The notes under the pieces were generated by a model. The model was not told where the DNA came from and did no database searches. It saw nothing but the letters and a program-made list of their open reading frames with translations. A program made the translations under genes and the position numbers. Shown one piece after another: positions 18,345 through 27,934 of a DNA stretch of 64,000 bases (the first letter of the stretch is position 1; each line of letters opens with the position of its first letter). The DNA comes from Ahrensia sp. (GTDB lineage: Bacteria > Pseudomonadota > Alphaproteobacteria > Rhizobiales > Rhizobiaceae), in assembly GCA_028817895.1 (NCBI GenBank), contig JAPPOQ010000041.1:1-64000 (forward strand), read 5' to 3'.

Positions 18345-19562
18345 TCAGCTGACTGCGTTCTGAATTGCTTCGACCAGATCGGTTTTCTCCCATGAGAAAC
18401 CGCCATCGGCATCTGGACTGCGGCCGAAATGTCCGTACGCAGCGGTACGCGCAAAGATTGGATTGGTGAGACCCAGCGTCTTGCGGATGCCGGTCGGTGT
18501 AAGGTCCATCACCTCTCCAACGGCCTTTTCAAGCTTTTCTTCAAGCGCAGAATTGCCACCAGTATCGACGTAAATCGACAACGGGCTGGCCACACCGATC
18601 GCGTAAGACAGTTGGATCGTCGCCCAGTCGCATATGCCGGCGGCTACGATATTCTTGGCGAGGTAACGCGCCGCATAAGCAGCAGACCGGTCCACTTTGG
18701 TGGAATCCTTGCCCGAGAAGGCACCTCCGCCGTGAGGTGCGGCGCCGCCATACGTGTCGACGATGATCTTGCGGCCAGTGAGGCCGGCATCACCATCCGG
18801 GCCACCAATCACGAATGATCCTGTTGGATTGACGTGCCAAACCGTATCGTCAGTGATCCACCCATCGGGCAGGCAGCCACGCACAGTTGGTTCTACCATG
18901 GCACGGATATCGTCAGATGTCTGATCTTCGCTGCTGTGCTGGTGCGAGACCACGATGGAAGAAACACCAACGGGCTTTCCGTTTTCGTAGACGACCGACA
19001 CCTGGCTCTTGGAGTCCGGGCCAAGCTGACCCTGAAGCGACCCACGTTTGCGCTCATGGGCGAGCTTCTCCAGGATCAGATGGCTGTAGAATATCGGGGC
19101 TGGCATGAGTGCTTCATTGCCGGTGCAAGCATAGCCGAACATTATGCCCTGGTCGCCAGCTCCCTCAGCCTGCTGATTGTCGCCCTCGGCCTTGGCTTCA
19201 AAGGACTTGTCAACGCCCTGCGCGATATGTGCGGATTGCTCATGCAGCAGAACTTCTACGGTTGAATCGCGCCAGTGAAAGCCGTCCTGCTCATAGCCGA
19301 TATCCTTGATGGCTTCACGTGCGACCCTTTCGACGTCATCCTTGGTAACACTGTCGGGGCCACGCGTTTCACCCGCAATAACAACACGATTTGTGGTGGT
19401 CAGAGTTTCTGCGGCAACGCGCACATTCCACGGATCCATGCCTTCTGCGGCTGCACGACGCAGATAGAGATCGACGACTTCATCGGAGATCCTGTCGGAA
19501 ACCTTGTCCGGGTGCCCTTCAGACACGGATTCGGACGTAAAGACATAATTCAGGCGAGACAT
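18345..19562 (-). CDS. metK: S-adenosylmethionine synthetase
   Basis: A 405-residue MetK that makes SAM from methionine and ATP. Motifs: [16 protein letters not shown] at the N-terminus, [12 protein letters not shown], and [19 protein letters not shown] in the phosphate-binding region. ATG at 19562 ([13 protein letters not shown]) with AGGAA upstream is preferred over an upstream in-frame start. An imperfect 36-bp palindrome lies 140 bp upstream. No known SAM riboswitch pattern was recognised. Confidence 0.97.
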   Translation of the reverse strand: MSRLNYVFTSESVSEGHPDKVSDRISDEVVDLYLRRAAAEGMDPWNVRVAAETLTTTNRVVIAGETRGPDSVTKDDVERVAREAIKDIGYEQDGFHWRDSTVEVLLHEQSAHIAQGVDKSFEAKAEGDNQQAEGAGDQGIMFGYACTGNEALMPAPIFYSHLILEKLAHERKRGSLQGQLGPDSKSQVSVVYENGKPVGVSSIVVSHQHSSEDQTSDDIRAMVEPTVRGCLPDGWITDDTVWHVNPTGSFVIGGPDGDAGLTGRKIIVDTYGGAAPHGGGAFSGKDSTKVDRSAAYAARYLAKNIVAAGICDWATIQLSYAIGVASPLSIYVDTGGNSALEEKLEKAVGEVMDLTPTGIRKTLGLTNPIFARTAAYGHFGRSPDADGGFSWEKTDLVEAIQNAVS

Positions 19563-19702
19563 AGCTTGTTTCCTTGGGTCTGGAAGGAAAATGACGGAGC
19601 GATTGGTGATGATTGCAACACTGCAGGACAACCCCGAAAAATGAGTGCCTGCTGCAAAATGCGCGTCAGCTACAGCGCTCCGCGCCCACGAGTCAAGTCA
19701 AA

Positions 19703-19738
19703 TGAGGTCGGATATAAGGAAAACTTTATAAGACCTCA
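19703..19738 (-). promoter_or_regulatory. Long hairpin between the XRE gene and metK
   Basis: TGAGGTC (19703-19709) pairs with GACCTCA (19732-19738), and inside it TATAAGG (19713-19719) pairs with CTTTATA (19724-19730) around an AAAA loop. As RNA from the reverse strand it would have a UUUU loop. It lies 15 bp after the XRE stop and about 140 bp before metK. It may be a terminator without a T-tract, an operator or a leader element. Confidence 0.4.
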
Positions 19739-19752
19739 GGGCGTGCCAAACC

Positions 19753-20169
19753 TCATTCTGAGGTCTCTTCAAATTCATCGGCCATGGCCTTGACCAAGTC
19801 AACGGTCCTGCGTCGCAAAGAAGGGCTGCCAATGCGTTTGAAAGCAAGGTTCAGCTTGAGGCTTTCAGGCGTTGAATAAAAATCAGTCTCATAGGCGGGG
19901 CCGTCCGCCTCTGACAAGCCTCGGGCTTCGTTGGCTGCAATAGGTGCATCCTGGTAGAAGAAGGCGACCTGCACGTTCAGCGCAGAGGCGATCTGATACA
20001 GCTTGCTGGCACTGATGCGGTTGGTTGCCTTCTCATATTTCTGAATCTGCTGAAACGTCACGCCCAGCTTGTCGCCCAGCGCTTCCTGACTCATTTTCAG
20101 CACCATGCGCTGCATACGCACACGCTTGCCCACATGGACATCGATCGGATCCGGATTCTTATCGTCCAA
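19753..20169 (-). CDS. XRE-family transcriptional regulator
   Basis: A 138-residue regulator with a Cro/CI-type helix-turn-helix at residues ~15-70 (RMQRMVLKMSQEALGDKLG, then FQQIQKYEKATNRISASKL). This form is common in rhizobia (PhrR/SinR-like, after IDVHVGKRVR). The reading frame continues upstream into lnt, but TTG at 20169 with AAAGG seven bases before it matches the family N-terminus (LDDKNPDPIDVHVG). The target is unknown. Confidence 0.85.
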   Translation of the reverse strand: MDDKNPDPIDVHVGKRVRMQRMVLKMSQEALGDKLGVTFQQIQKYEKATNRISASKLYQIASALNVQVAFFYQDAPIAANEARGLSEADGPAYETDFYSTPESLKLNLAFKRIGSPSLRRRTVDLVKAMADEFEETSE

Positions 20170-20249
20170 AACAGGCCTTTCGATACAGTTCGGCCAAATG
20201 CCGACACAACGAACCGCACCCGACAGGGCCGGAGCTGGATCGTCACATT

Positions 20250-21899
20250 CTACAATCTTCGGATGTCCCTGCGGTGCAAAACTATCAAAAGCATAAGCAG
20301 GAGGCAAACAAACCCGATCACAGGAAGTGTCCCGACCCTGGAAAAGAGGGTTGGCGCGGCGGCGGCGGGCAGCGCACCGTCCACGACCCCGCGCTCGCCC
20401 AGCGCCAACTCGGCCTGAACACGACCATGGGCATCGACAATCATCGAAATCCCGCTATTGGCTGCGCGCACCAGCGGCAGCCCTTCTTCGACGGCCCGGA
20501 TTCGCGCCTGATGGGCGTGCTGATAGGGTCCCGCAGTGTTGCCGAACCAGGCATCATTCGTGACATTGACGATCCATTGCGGCTCAACACCCTCGCCCAG
20601 AACCGCACCGGAATAGATGATCTCGTAGCAGATCAGAGGCAAAAAGGCCGGAGTGGCGGCAAATGCAATCGTGCTGCGTCTTGAGCCGCGGGCAAATCCG
20701 CCGCGCAATTGTGTCAGTTGTTGCAGGCCAAGATCTTCCAGAAAGGACTGGAAGGGCAAAAACTCTCCGAAAGGTACGAGACGTGTCTTGTCATAGGCGG
20801 CGGCGATCTCACCATCACCATCAATGGCATACAGCGCATTGAACACGCGCCTGCCATCAGGTCGATCAGGAGCATTTTCAAGCCGCATAGCACCGGTGAG
20901 AAGAACCGTTGAGGCAGGAAGCAGTTCGGCAATGTCTGCCAGCACGTCGCGGCGCTGCGTCAGAATGAACGGAAACGCCGACTCTGGCCACACGATATGG
21001 GTGAAGGAAGCGGCGGAGGAATAAGCGGGGCCACGATCAGCATTCGACAGAACGAAATAGCGCTGCATGATCTCCACTTCGTTCTCTTTCACCCATTTTT
21101 CGCTTTGCAGCAGATTGGGCTGCACGATCCGCACCACCATATCATCGCGGGTTTCGGTGCCAGCGTTTGAAAGCACGGCAAAGCCGTATCCGATATGTGC
21201 CAGCAGCAGCATAAGCGCCGCGACAAGAACTCGGCGCATGCGTCGTGAGCGAGAGTGACCCGCCCCGGCAGTGGGTGCAAAAATCGCAGGCGATGCCGCA
21301 ACAAAAACGGTGAAAAACGTGACCCCGTAGAGGCCCATCAGGCCTGCACTTTGCATGAATACAGGGGACGGCATGGCGATCATGCCAAGCGTGTTCCACG
21401 GCAGGCCCGTCAGCACCGTTGCGCGTAACCATTCGGCAATGGCGAAAGCGCAAGCAAGTCCAACAAGCCTCGCCCATCCTTCGCGCCAGGCGAGGCGGGC
21501 CAACATGGCTGCAAAGCCATAAAACAGCGCCAACCCGGCAGGCAGCGCAAGGACAGCGACGGGTAGCAACCACACAAACTCATCCGCATCGACAAGAAAC
21601 GCTTTGCCGACCCACCACATGCCCGCCAAGAAATAACCCATGCCAAAGAGCCAGCCGACGCGAAAGGCGGGCCAGTAACGCCGAAAGACCGAAAAGATTC
21701 CGTCGCTTCCGGCGGGTGGCACGGCCCCGTCCAACAACCAGACCAGAACGGGCAGAGTGACGAAGATGATGGGCCACAGATGATAGGGCGCGAGCCCCAG
21801 GGCAGTCAGCGCACCGATCAGAAGCGCCAGAATGGCGGCCCGCCAGCCATCCAGGAGGATAATGGTCTCGGCCAGGCGGGTGAGCGGTGAGGCGGTCAA
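20250..21899 (-). CDS. lnt: Apolipoprotein N-acyltransferase
   Basis: A 549-residue inner-membrane enzyme that adds the third acyl chain to lipoproteins. The N-terminal ~210 residues form several transmembrane helices; a periplasmic nitrilase-like domain follows. The catalytic triad is visible: Glu in VWPESAFPF, Lys in YDKTRLVPFGEF, Cys in ICYEIIYS. The start is read from TTG at 21899, with no better candidate in frame. It is followed at 80 bp by the XRE gene. Confidence 0.95.
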   Translation of the reverse strand: MTASPLTRLAETIILLDGWRAAILALLIGALTALGLAPYHLWPIIFVTLPVLVWLLDGAVPPAGSDGIFSVFRRYWPAFRVGWLFGMGYFLAGMWWVGKAFLVDADEFVWLLPVAVLALPAGLALFYGFAAMLARLAWREGWARLVGLACAFAIAEWLRATVLTGLPWNTLGMIAMPSPVFMQSAGLMGLYGVTFFTVFVAASPAIFAPTAGAGHSRSRRMRRVLVAALMLLLAHIGYGFAVLSNAGTETRDDMVVRIVQPNLLQSEKWVKENEVEIMQRYFVLSNADRGPAYSSAASFTHIVWPESAFPFILTQRRDVLADIAELLPASTVLLTGAMRLENAPDRPDGRRVFNALYAIDGDGEIAAAYDKTRLVPFGEFLPFQSFLEDLGLQQLTQLRGGFARGSRRSTIAFAATPAFLPLICYEIIYSGAVLGEGVEPQWIVNVTNDAWFGNTAGPYQHAHQARIRAVEEGLPLVRAANSGISMIVDAHGRVQAELALGERGVVDGALPAAAAPTLFSRVGTLPVIGFVCLLLMLLIVLHRRDIRRL

Positions 21900-22006
21900 A
21901 CGATGGCTCGAATCAATGGTCGGTCAAGTGATGTGGGGACGTTTGTTCCAAGCCAAAAACAAGGTCAAGCGATGAGCGCAGTCCGCGATCCCATCCCCAA
22001 ACGCTG

Positions 22007-22032
22007 AAAGACCCGCCAACTGACGGGTCTTT
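22007..22032 (-). terminator. Intrinsic terminator downstream of the BA14K gene
   Basis: AAAGACCCG and CGGGTCTTT form a perfect 9-bp stem with an 8-base loop; on the reverse strand the stem ends in TTT. It lies about 75 bp beyond the BA14K stop and 108 bp before the lnt start, so it separates the two genes. Confidence 0.65.
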
Positions 22033-22105
22033 CCATGATACGTCTGACACTCTTTGGGGCTTGAAAGCGCCAGCCGATCAATTGGTTTGCGCGACGGCCT
22101 TGCCG

Positions 22106-22501
22106 TTACAGGCGGCAGCGGCGCACCCGACCGCGACGATCGATCCATGTGTCGGTTTCTTCGTCATAGGAGCGGTAAGCGCGGTAGCAGCGGCGTACAT
22201 GGCGATCCCAGCGTGATTCGCGGCGTTCGTAGCGGCGTTCGCGGGACGCTGCGCCAACGATGGCTGCGCCAACCAGGGCTCCTGCGATGCCGGCTGCAAG
22301 AGCGCGGCGGCGGTGACGACGACCAACTTCAATGACCGGGGCGGCTTCGTCAGCTTCATTTGCTGCCTGGTTCAAAACCGTCTGGGACACGCCACCTGCG
22401 AGAGGTGCAATAGGAGCCGCGGAGGCGGGAGTGGCGAATGCTGTTAGAGCGATGGTGCCTGCGGTGACAACGGCGAGAGTGGTTGAAGTGAGCGTTTTCA
22501 T
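22106..22501 (-). CDS. BA14K-family secreted protein
   Basis: A 131-residue exported protein. It begins MKTLTSTTLAVV, a signal peptide ending in PASA near residue 28. A Gly/Ala-rich hydrophobic stretch (~70-85) follows RRHRRRAL, and the C-terminus has the BA14K-like signature CYRAYRSYDEETDTW with a final Arg-Arg-Cys. BA14K proteins are abundant in Hyphomicrobiales envelopes; lectin-like activity was described for the Brucella founder. ATG at 22501 has AGGAAAGGG upstream. Confidence 0.8.
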   Translation of the reverse strand: MKTLTSTTLAVVTAGTIALTAFATPASAAPIAPLAGGVSQTVLNQAANEADEAAPVIEVGRRHRRRALAAGIAGALVGAAIVGAASRERRYERRESRWDRHVRRCYRAYRSYDEETDTWIDRRGRVRRCRL

Positions 22502-22714
22502 GGTGAGTTCCCTTTCCTGACCTTTCGCCGTCTGGATGATCCCCTCCGGCTTGTTTCGAACTCTGCTTCGTTCGATGAGGAGACTATGCAGCGCGGTCGC
22601 TGGAAACTCTGTGCAATTTTGCACGCTCTGACTTTTTTGTGAGATTTCTGTGATGCAACGTCAAAACATTCGTTTTTTCAATGCCTTAAAAGACACGAAA
22701 AACGAAGGGCGTGG

Positions 22715-24550
22715 TCAGTCGCTCATTTTCAGCGCTTCGATGAACGCCGTTTGCGGGATTTCCACCTTGCCGAACTGGCGCATCTTCTTCTTGCCCGCCT
22801 TCTGCTTGTCGAGCAGTTTGCGCTTGCGACTCGCATCGCCGCCATAGCATTTGGCCGTCACATCCTTGCGCAAGGCCGAAAGGGTCTCACGCGCGATGAC
22901 ATTGCCTCCAATGGCGGCCTGGATGGGAATCTTGAACATGTGACGCGGGATGAGCTCTTTGAGCTTCTCGCACATTTGGCGCCCGCGGGCCTCCGCTGCG
23001 GAGCGATGCACCAGCATGGACAGCGCATCCACCGGGTCGCCATTGACCAGCATCGACAGTTTGACCAGATCGCCTGCCCGATAGTCAGCAAGCTGGTAAT
23101 CGAAGCTCGCATAGCCACGCGAGATCGATTTCAACCGATCGTAGAAATCGAAGACAACCTCGTTGAGCGGAAGATCATATTCCAGCATCGCCCGCGGCCC
23201 GGCATAGGTGAGGTTGGTCTGAATGCCGCGCCGGTCCTGACACAGCTTCAAAATCGGACCGAGATATTCATCCGGCGTCAGTATAGTTGCCTTGATCCAC
23301 GGTTCGTGAATCTCGTCAATTTTCATGACATCGGGCATGTCGGCAGGGTTGTGCAACTGCATCTCACTGCCATCACGCATCTTCAATGTGTAAACCACGC
23401 TGGGTGCGGTTGCGATCAGATCAAGATCAAATTCGCGCTCAAGGCGCTCCTGGATGATCTCCAGATGCAACAGACCGAGGAAACCGCAGCGAAAGCCGAA
23501 GCCCAAAGCTGCGGATGATTCCATTTCGAAGGAAAAACTTGCATCATTGAGCCGTAATTTCCCGACAGCGGAACGCAAATCCTCAAAATCGGCGGCATCG
23601 ACCGGAAACAATCCGCAAAACACGACCGGTTGTGCTGGCTTGAACCCGGGAAGCGGGTCAGCGGTCGGCCGCTTGTCTTCTGTAATCGTGTCACCGACCC
23701 TCGTATCGGCAACTTCCTTGATTGACGCCGTAATGAAGCCAATCTCGCCGGGTCCCAGCGACTTAACGTCGATCAGCTTGGGCGAAATGACGCCGACACG
23801 ATCAACGGGATATTTTGCGTCCGTACCCATCATGCGGATGGTTTGGCCCTTTTTGAGCCGCCCATCGATGATGCGTACCAACACGATGACGCCCAGATAG
23901 GCATCATACCAGGAATCAACCAGAAGGGCCTTGAGCGGGGCATCCGCATCGCCCCCATGTGGCGGCGGCAATTTGTTGACGATCGTCTCCAATACGTCGG
24001 AAATTCCAAGACCGGTCTTGGCCGAAATTTCCACCGCGTCCGAAGCATCCAGCCCAATGACCTCCTCGATCTGTGCTTTGACCCGTTCAGGCTCTGCAGC
24101 AGGAAGGTCAATCTTGTTGAGCACGGTTGTGATCTCGTGATCATTTTCGATGGCCTGATAGACATTGGCGAGCGTCTGGGCTTCCACGCCTTGGCTGGCA
24201 TCGACGACCAGCAAAGACCCTTCACAGGCTGACAGGGACCGGGAGACCTCATAGGCGAAGTCAACATGGCCGGGCGTGTCGATCAGATTGAGAACATATT
24301 CGTCGCCGTCCTTGGCCTTGTAATAGAGCCGAACGGTCTGCGCCTTGATGGTGATGCCGCGTTCGCGCTCGATTTCCATATTGTCGAGCACCTGCTCCGA
24401 CATTTCACGATCGGCCAGCCCGCCGCAAATCTGGATCAGACGGTCGGCAAGCGTCGACTTGCCATGATCAATATGCGCGACGATGGAAAAATTGCGAATC
24501 TTTGACAACGCGATGGGCGCTTTGTCTCTGGAAGTCTGCACGGTGCTCAT
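22715..24550 (-). CDS. lepA: Elongation factor 4 (LepA)
   Basis: A 611-residue ribosome-associated GTPase implicated in 30S biogenesis and back-translocation. G motifs: AHIDHGKST near the start, DTPGHVDF, and NKIDLP. The LepA-specific C-terminal domain ends [17 protein letters not shown]. It is probably transcribed alone. Confidence 0.97.
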   Translation of the reverse strand: MSTVQTSRDKAPIALSKIRNFSIVAHIDHGKSTLADRLIQICGGLADREMSEQVLDNMEIERERGITIKAQTVRLYYKAKDGDEYVLNLIDTPGHVDFAYEVSRSLSACEGSLLVVDASQGVEAQTLANVYQAIENDHEITTVLNKIDLPAAEPERVKAQIEEVIGLDASDAVEISAKTGLGISDVLETIVNKLPPPHGGDADAPLKALLVDSWYDAYLGVIVLVRIIDGRLKKGQTIRMMGTDAKYPVDRVGVISPKLIDVKSLGPGEIGFITASIKEVADTRVGDTITEDKRPTADPLPGFKPAQPVVFCGLFPVDAADFEDLRSAVGKLRLNDASFSFEMESSAALGFGFRCGFLGLLHLEIIQERLEREFDLDLIATAPSVVYTLKMRDGSEMQLHNPADMPDVMKIDEIHEPWIKATILTPDEYLGPILKLCQDRRGIQTNLTYAGPRAMLEYDLPLNEVVFDFYDRLKSISRGYASFDYQLADYRAGDLVKLSMLVNGDPVDALSMLVHRSAAEARGRQMCEKLKELIPRHMFKIPIQAAIGGNVIARETLSALRKDVTAKCYGGDASRKRKLLDKQKAGKKKMRQFGKVEIPQTAFIEALKMSD

Positions 24551-25103
24551 GGCCGCTGTTTAGCAGGCTTGCCTAGCTGGGCAAGCCAAATGCGCGCACG
24601 GGCAAACATGTCGCGGTGAGTGCCTGACGAGAATGTGAGTCCTGTACCCCTCCATTCTCGCCAGGCTGTGCCGCATCTGTCGAGGTGCGGTCCTGTCGAG
24701 ACCGCGCGAGCAGTTCGTCGGCGTGAGGGATGGGCCAACAAACGCTTCGCACGGTCTCTTTCGCATGGGGCATCGGGCCACTTGCAAACCCTGTGCCGCA
24801 TCATGCTGCCGGTCGTTCGAAACGACTTGACCGCAAGCGATCAATCGCCCCGTTCCGACGGCCGACGACAGCCCCTCCCATGCGGGAGGGAGCGAAAGCA
24901 CGCCGCACCACTCGGTCTGGACGCCCGCCGATCAAGGATCAGCATCATACCATTCCGAATTTGGAATACGGTGTTCCACAACATGATACAAAATGAACGC
25001 CGCGTCAATTTGTTGACCAGATCGTCTATCGGCTTTCATTTTTTTGGTGCAATGGAAGAGCGGGCGCGTCAGACCTGTCCGATCGCGGGATCGAGAAATT
25101 GGT
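24551..25103. other. 553-bp non-coding gap rich in inverted repeats
   Basis: No convincing gene was found on either strand. Visible structures: GCCTGACGAGAATG (24622-24635) against CATTCTCGCCAGGC (24653-24666), 13 of 14 positions paired; GCGGTC/GACCGC (24687-24705); GTCGTT/AACGAC near 24813; CCCTCCC/GGGAGGG (24873-24890), similar in style to the GC-rich repeats at 32.8-37.7 kb; and ATTCC/GGAAT arms near 24953-24968. The lepA promoter must lie in its left part. It may be a remnant of repeat elements. Confidence 0.5.
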
Positions 25104-25895
25104 TTATTGCGTGGCTGTCCTCAGAATATCGCGCATGGTTCTGGCCAAAAGTTCCAGATCATTGTCACGCGACAGACGATGATCGCCGTCCTTGATCAAA
25201 GTCATCACCACGTCGTCCTGAGCGAGGCTGCCCACAAGTTGGAGCGCATGGGTGTAGGGAACATCCGGATCCTGCATGCCTTGCAGAATATGCACAGGAC
25301 AACCTAGTTTCAGCGGCTCACCCAGGACCAGATTGCTTCTTCCATCATCAATGAGGCTCTTGGTGATTATGTTGGGTTCATCCGAATAGGCGCTTTCCTC
25401 CTCGACATAGCCTTTCGATTCGAGGTCCTGGCGCTGCTGAGGCGTGAAAGTCGGTTCCATTAAAACCGCAGTGAAGTCGGCCGCCGGGGCGATGAGGATC
25501 ATACCGCAGATGCGATGCGCCTCGTCGGAGTGCATCAGTTCCAGACAAAGGCGCAGGGCAATCCAGGCGCCCATAGACGAACCGATCAGGACTTGTGGTC
25601 CTTCGGTTTGCCGGCGAAACACTGCGCAGCTTTCGTCCACCCAGCGCGAAATCGTGCCGTCACGAAAGGCGCCGCCTGATAGACCGTGGCCGGAATAGTC
25701 GAATCGAAGCGATGCGGCCCCCATGCGCTGCGCTTCCTCCACCATGGTTTGCGCCTTGCCGCCCAGCATGTCCGAGCGGAAACCGCCCAACCAAACGAAA
25801 CCCGGCTGCGAGTTGTCAGAGCGGGATGCGCGCTTTACAGCCAAATCAACCGTTTGCCCCTGCCAAAGATGTGTTTGCGTGATATCGACTTCCAT
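25104..25895 (-). CDS. Alpha/beta hydrolase
   Basis: A 263-residue serine hydrolase. The nucleophile elbow is GSSMG, the acid probably Asp in QDPDVPY, and the histidine in GDHRLS near the C-terminus. LRFDYSGHGLSGG is the usual strand-turn before the nucleophile. It resembles the ABHD10-like group, which cleaves esters or thioesters; the natural substrate is unknown. It is divergent from the glycosyltransferase gene at 25977. Confidence 0.88.
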   Translation of the reverse strand: MEVDITQTHLWQGQTVDLAVKRASRSDNSQPGFVWLGGFRSDMLGGKAQTMVEEAQRMGAASLRFDYSGHGLSGGAFRDGTISRWVDESCAVFRRQTEGPQVLIGSSMGAWIALRLCLELMHSDEAHRICGMILIAPAADFTAVLMEPTFTPQQRQDLESKGYVEEESAYSDEPNIITKSLIDDGRSNLVLGEPLKLGCPVHILQGMQDPDVPYTHALQLVGSLAQDDVVMTLIKDGDHRLSRDNDLELLARTMRDILRTATQ

Positions 25896-25976
25896 GATGC
25901 TGCACCTGCTGGTTGCTCACTCCGCGCATGACTGCACCAACCCTGCCCGGGCAGATCGCACCTTGTCCAGCAGCCT

Positions 25977-27164
25977 ATGAGCATCCGGTCCGTCAGAATC
26001 TTGCAGGTCGTTCCGGCACTTGAGACCGGTGGCGCGGAGCGCACCGCCGTCGATATCGGCGCCGCCATCGTCGAACGGGGCTGGACGTCCCTTGTGGCAA
26101 GTGCGGGTGGGCGTTTGGTGGAACAGCTTGAACGCGAGGGGAGCCGCCACATCACTCTGCCGCTGGAATCGAAAAGTCCGATCACACTGTGGCGCAACGC
26201 AACAGCTCTGACCGGCATTATTCGTGAAAACGGCGTAGACCTCATCCATGCACGCTCACGCGCTCCCGCATGGTCGTCTCTCTTGGCGGCGAGGCGCTGC
26301 GCAATCCCCTTTGTGACCACCTATCACGGCGCCTATAACCAAAAGAACGCGGCCAAGGCATTCTACAACTCGGTCATGGCGCGTGCAGATGTCGTCATCG
26401 CGAATTCGCAATGGACGGCTGATTTGATCGGTGAACGTCATCCCTCGTCGAAAGACCGGATCGTCCCCATCGCGCGCGGTACCGATCTTGACGCATTCAA
26501 CCCCAAGACTATTTCGCAGGAGGATCGGGCAAAGCTGCTTCGGCAATGGGGTGTCGAACAACGCGAGAACCGGTTCCTGATCGTCAATCTCGCCCGCTTG
26601 ACCGAATGGAAGGGGCAGCGCGTTGTCATTGAAGCGGCTGCGCAGATGGTCAAATCGAACCCAGAAGTGCTGTTCGTGCTCGCAGGAGGTGATCAGGGAC
26701 GGTCAGACTACAGCCAAGACCTGCGCCGCCTGATCGCGCGACATGAATTACACAGCCACGTTTTGTTGCCGGGCCATTGCGACCAACCCGAATCGGCGAT
26801 GGCCGTGGCCGACGCTGTGGTGGTCGCGTCGATCGAAGCCGAAGCCTTTGGTCGAGCGGCTGTGGAGGCCGGGGCGCTGGAAAGGCCGGTCATCGTGACG
26901 CGGATCGGAGCGGTGGGCGAAACGGTTCTGGCGCCTCCAGATGTTGGCAAGAACAAACGCACAGGCTGGAAGGTCGCACCCGGTAGCGCTGACGAAATGG
27001 CTCAGGCGCTGCGTGAGGTGATGGAACTGCCGCCAGATGAAAGGGAAGCCATTGGGCGTCGTGCCCGACATCGTGCCAGTCAGCATTTCTCGCTTCAGGC
27101 CATGAGTGAAAAGACGTTGGCCATCTACGAAAGGCTTTTGGAACCTCAAACACGACTGGACTGA
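25977..27164 (+). CDS. GT4-family glycosyltransferase
   Basis: A 395-residue GT-B fold glycosyltransferase. The N-terminal domain has LETGGAERTAVDIG and the DLIHARSRAPAW segment. The C-terminal Rossmann domain has the E-x7-E pattern in EAEAFGRAAVEAGA and a nucleotide-sugar contact region FLIVNLARLTEWKGQ. It probably acts on an envelope polysaccharide or lipopolysaccharide; donor and acceptor are unknown. It is followed after 149 bp by infC. Confidence 0.88.
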   Translation: MSIRSVRILQVVPALETGGAERTAVDIGAAIVERGWTSLVASAGGRLVEQLEREGSRHITLPLESKSPITLWRNATALTGIIRENGVDLIHARSRAPAWSSLLAARRCAIPFVTTYHGAYNQKNAAKAFYNSVMARADVVIANSQWTADLIGERHPSSKDRIVPIARGTDLDAFNPKTISQEDRAKLLRQWGVEQRENRFLIVNLARLTEWKGQRVVIEAAAQMVKSNPEVLFVLAGGDQGRSDYSQDLRRLIARHELHSHVLLPGHCDQPESAMAVADAVVVASIEAEAFGRAAVEAGALERPVIVTRIGAVGETVLAPPDVGKNKRTGWKVAPGSADEMAQALREVMELPPDEREAIGRRARHRASQHFSLQAMSEKTLAIYERLLEPQTRLD

Positions 27165-27313
27165 GGCAAACGAGCCTTCATACCTTTATGCAAGGCAAGA
27201 TTGTATGGAAGTCGCTCAGAAAATAGACTATAGAGCGGCCCCACATCGTGTTTCAGGCCCAATTTGAAGCGCGATTTGCGCCGTATGAATGACATCAACA
27301 GGAGTTACCGACC

Positions 27314-27850
27314 ATTCGCCGCCCACACAGAGCCGCCGCGCCACAGAAAACAGGACCGCGCGCAAATGACGACATCACCGCCCCGGAAGTCCAACTGATT
27401 GATGCCGAGGGTGAAAATCACGGCACCGTGAATTTGGAACAGGCGCAAGCCATGGCACGCGATGCCGGCCTCGATCTCGTCGAAATATCGCCTACAAATC
27501 GGCCTCCCATCTGCAAGATTCTTGATTTCGGCAAATACAAGTATGCTGCGCAGAAAAAGGCGTCTGAAGCCCGCAAAAAGCAGAAGGTCATCGAGGTCAA
27601 GGAGATCAAGATGCGACCCAATATCGACACGCATGATTATGACGTGAAGATGCGCTCGGTGTTTAGGTTCTTCGAAGAAGGCGACAAGGTGAAGGTGACG
27701 ATGCGGTTCCGCGGTCGCGAAATGGCGCATTTGAATCTTGGCATGGACCTGCTCAAGCGCGTGCGCGAGGATACTGAAGACGTCGCCAAGGTGGAGGCTG
27801 AACCGAAGTTGGAAGGCCGCCAGATGATGATGGTGCTCGCCCCGAAATAG
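27314..27850 (+). CDS. infC: Translation initiation factor IF-3 with an ATT start
   Basis: A 178-residue IF-3, which checks the start codon and keeps ribosomal subunits apart. Family motifs: [19 protein letters not shown] in the N-terminal domain, then [15 protein letters not shown] and the C-terminal GRQMMMVL. There is no ATG, GTG or TTG at the proper N-terminus. The frame begins at ATT (27314-27316), reading M(I)[10 protein letters not shown], with AGGAG at 27300-27304 nine bases upstream. The rare start matches the well-known AUU start of E. coli infC, which allows IF-3 to repress its own translation. A GTG at 27428 would cut off part of the N-terminal domain. Confidence 0.9.
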   Translation: MRRPHRAAAPQKTGPRANDDITAPEVQLIDAEGENHGTVNLEQAQAMARDAGLDLVEISPTNRPPICKILDFGKYKYAAQKKASEARKKQKVIEVKEIKMRPNIDTHDYDVKMRSVFRFFEEGDKVKVTMRFRGREMAHLNLGMDLLKRVREDTEDVAKVEAEPKLEGRQMMMVLAPK

Positions 27851-27934
27851 GGCCCGACATAGGGTAAAGTGCCGCTGTCGTAGCGGCTCATCCCAGAGCA
27901 ATGCGGGGCAAAACCCCTCCATTCGTTTGTCGTC

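Noticed and set aside
19563-19752. SAM-II, SAM-V or SAM/SAH riboswitch upstream of metK
   Set aside because: I could not match the conserved cores or pseudoknots by eye; only an AT-looped hairpin is present, so it is listed as an undefined element.
24620-25195. A 191-codon forward frame across the gap after lepA
   Set aside because: No ribosome site, no recognisable motif, and the second part is antisense to the hydrolase gene.
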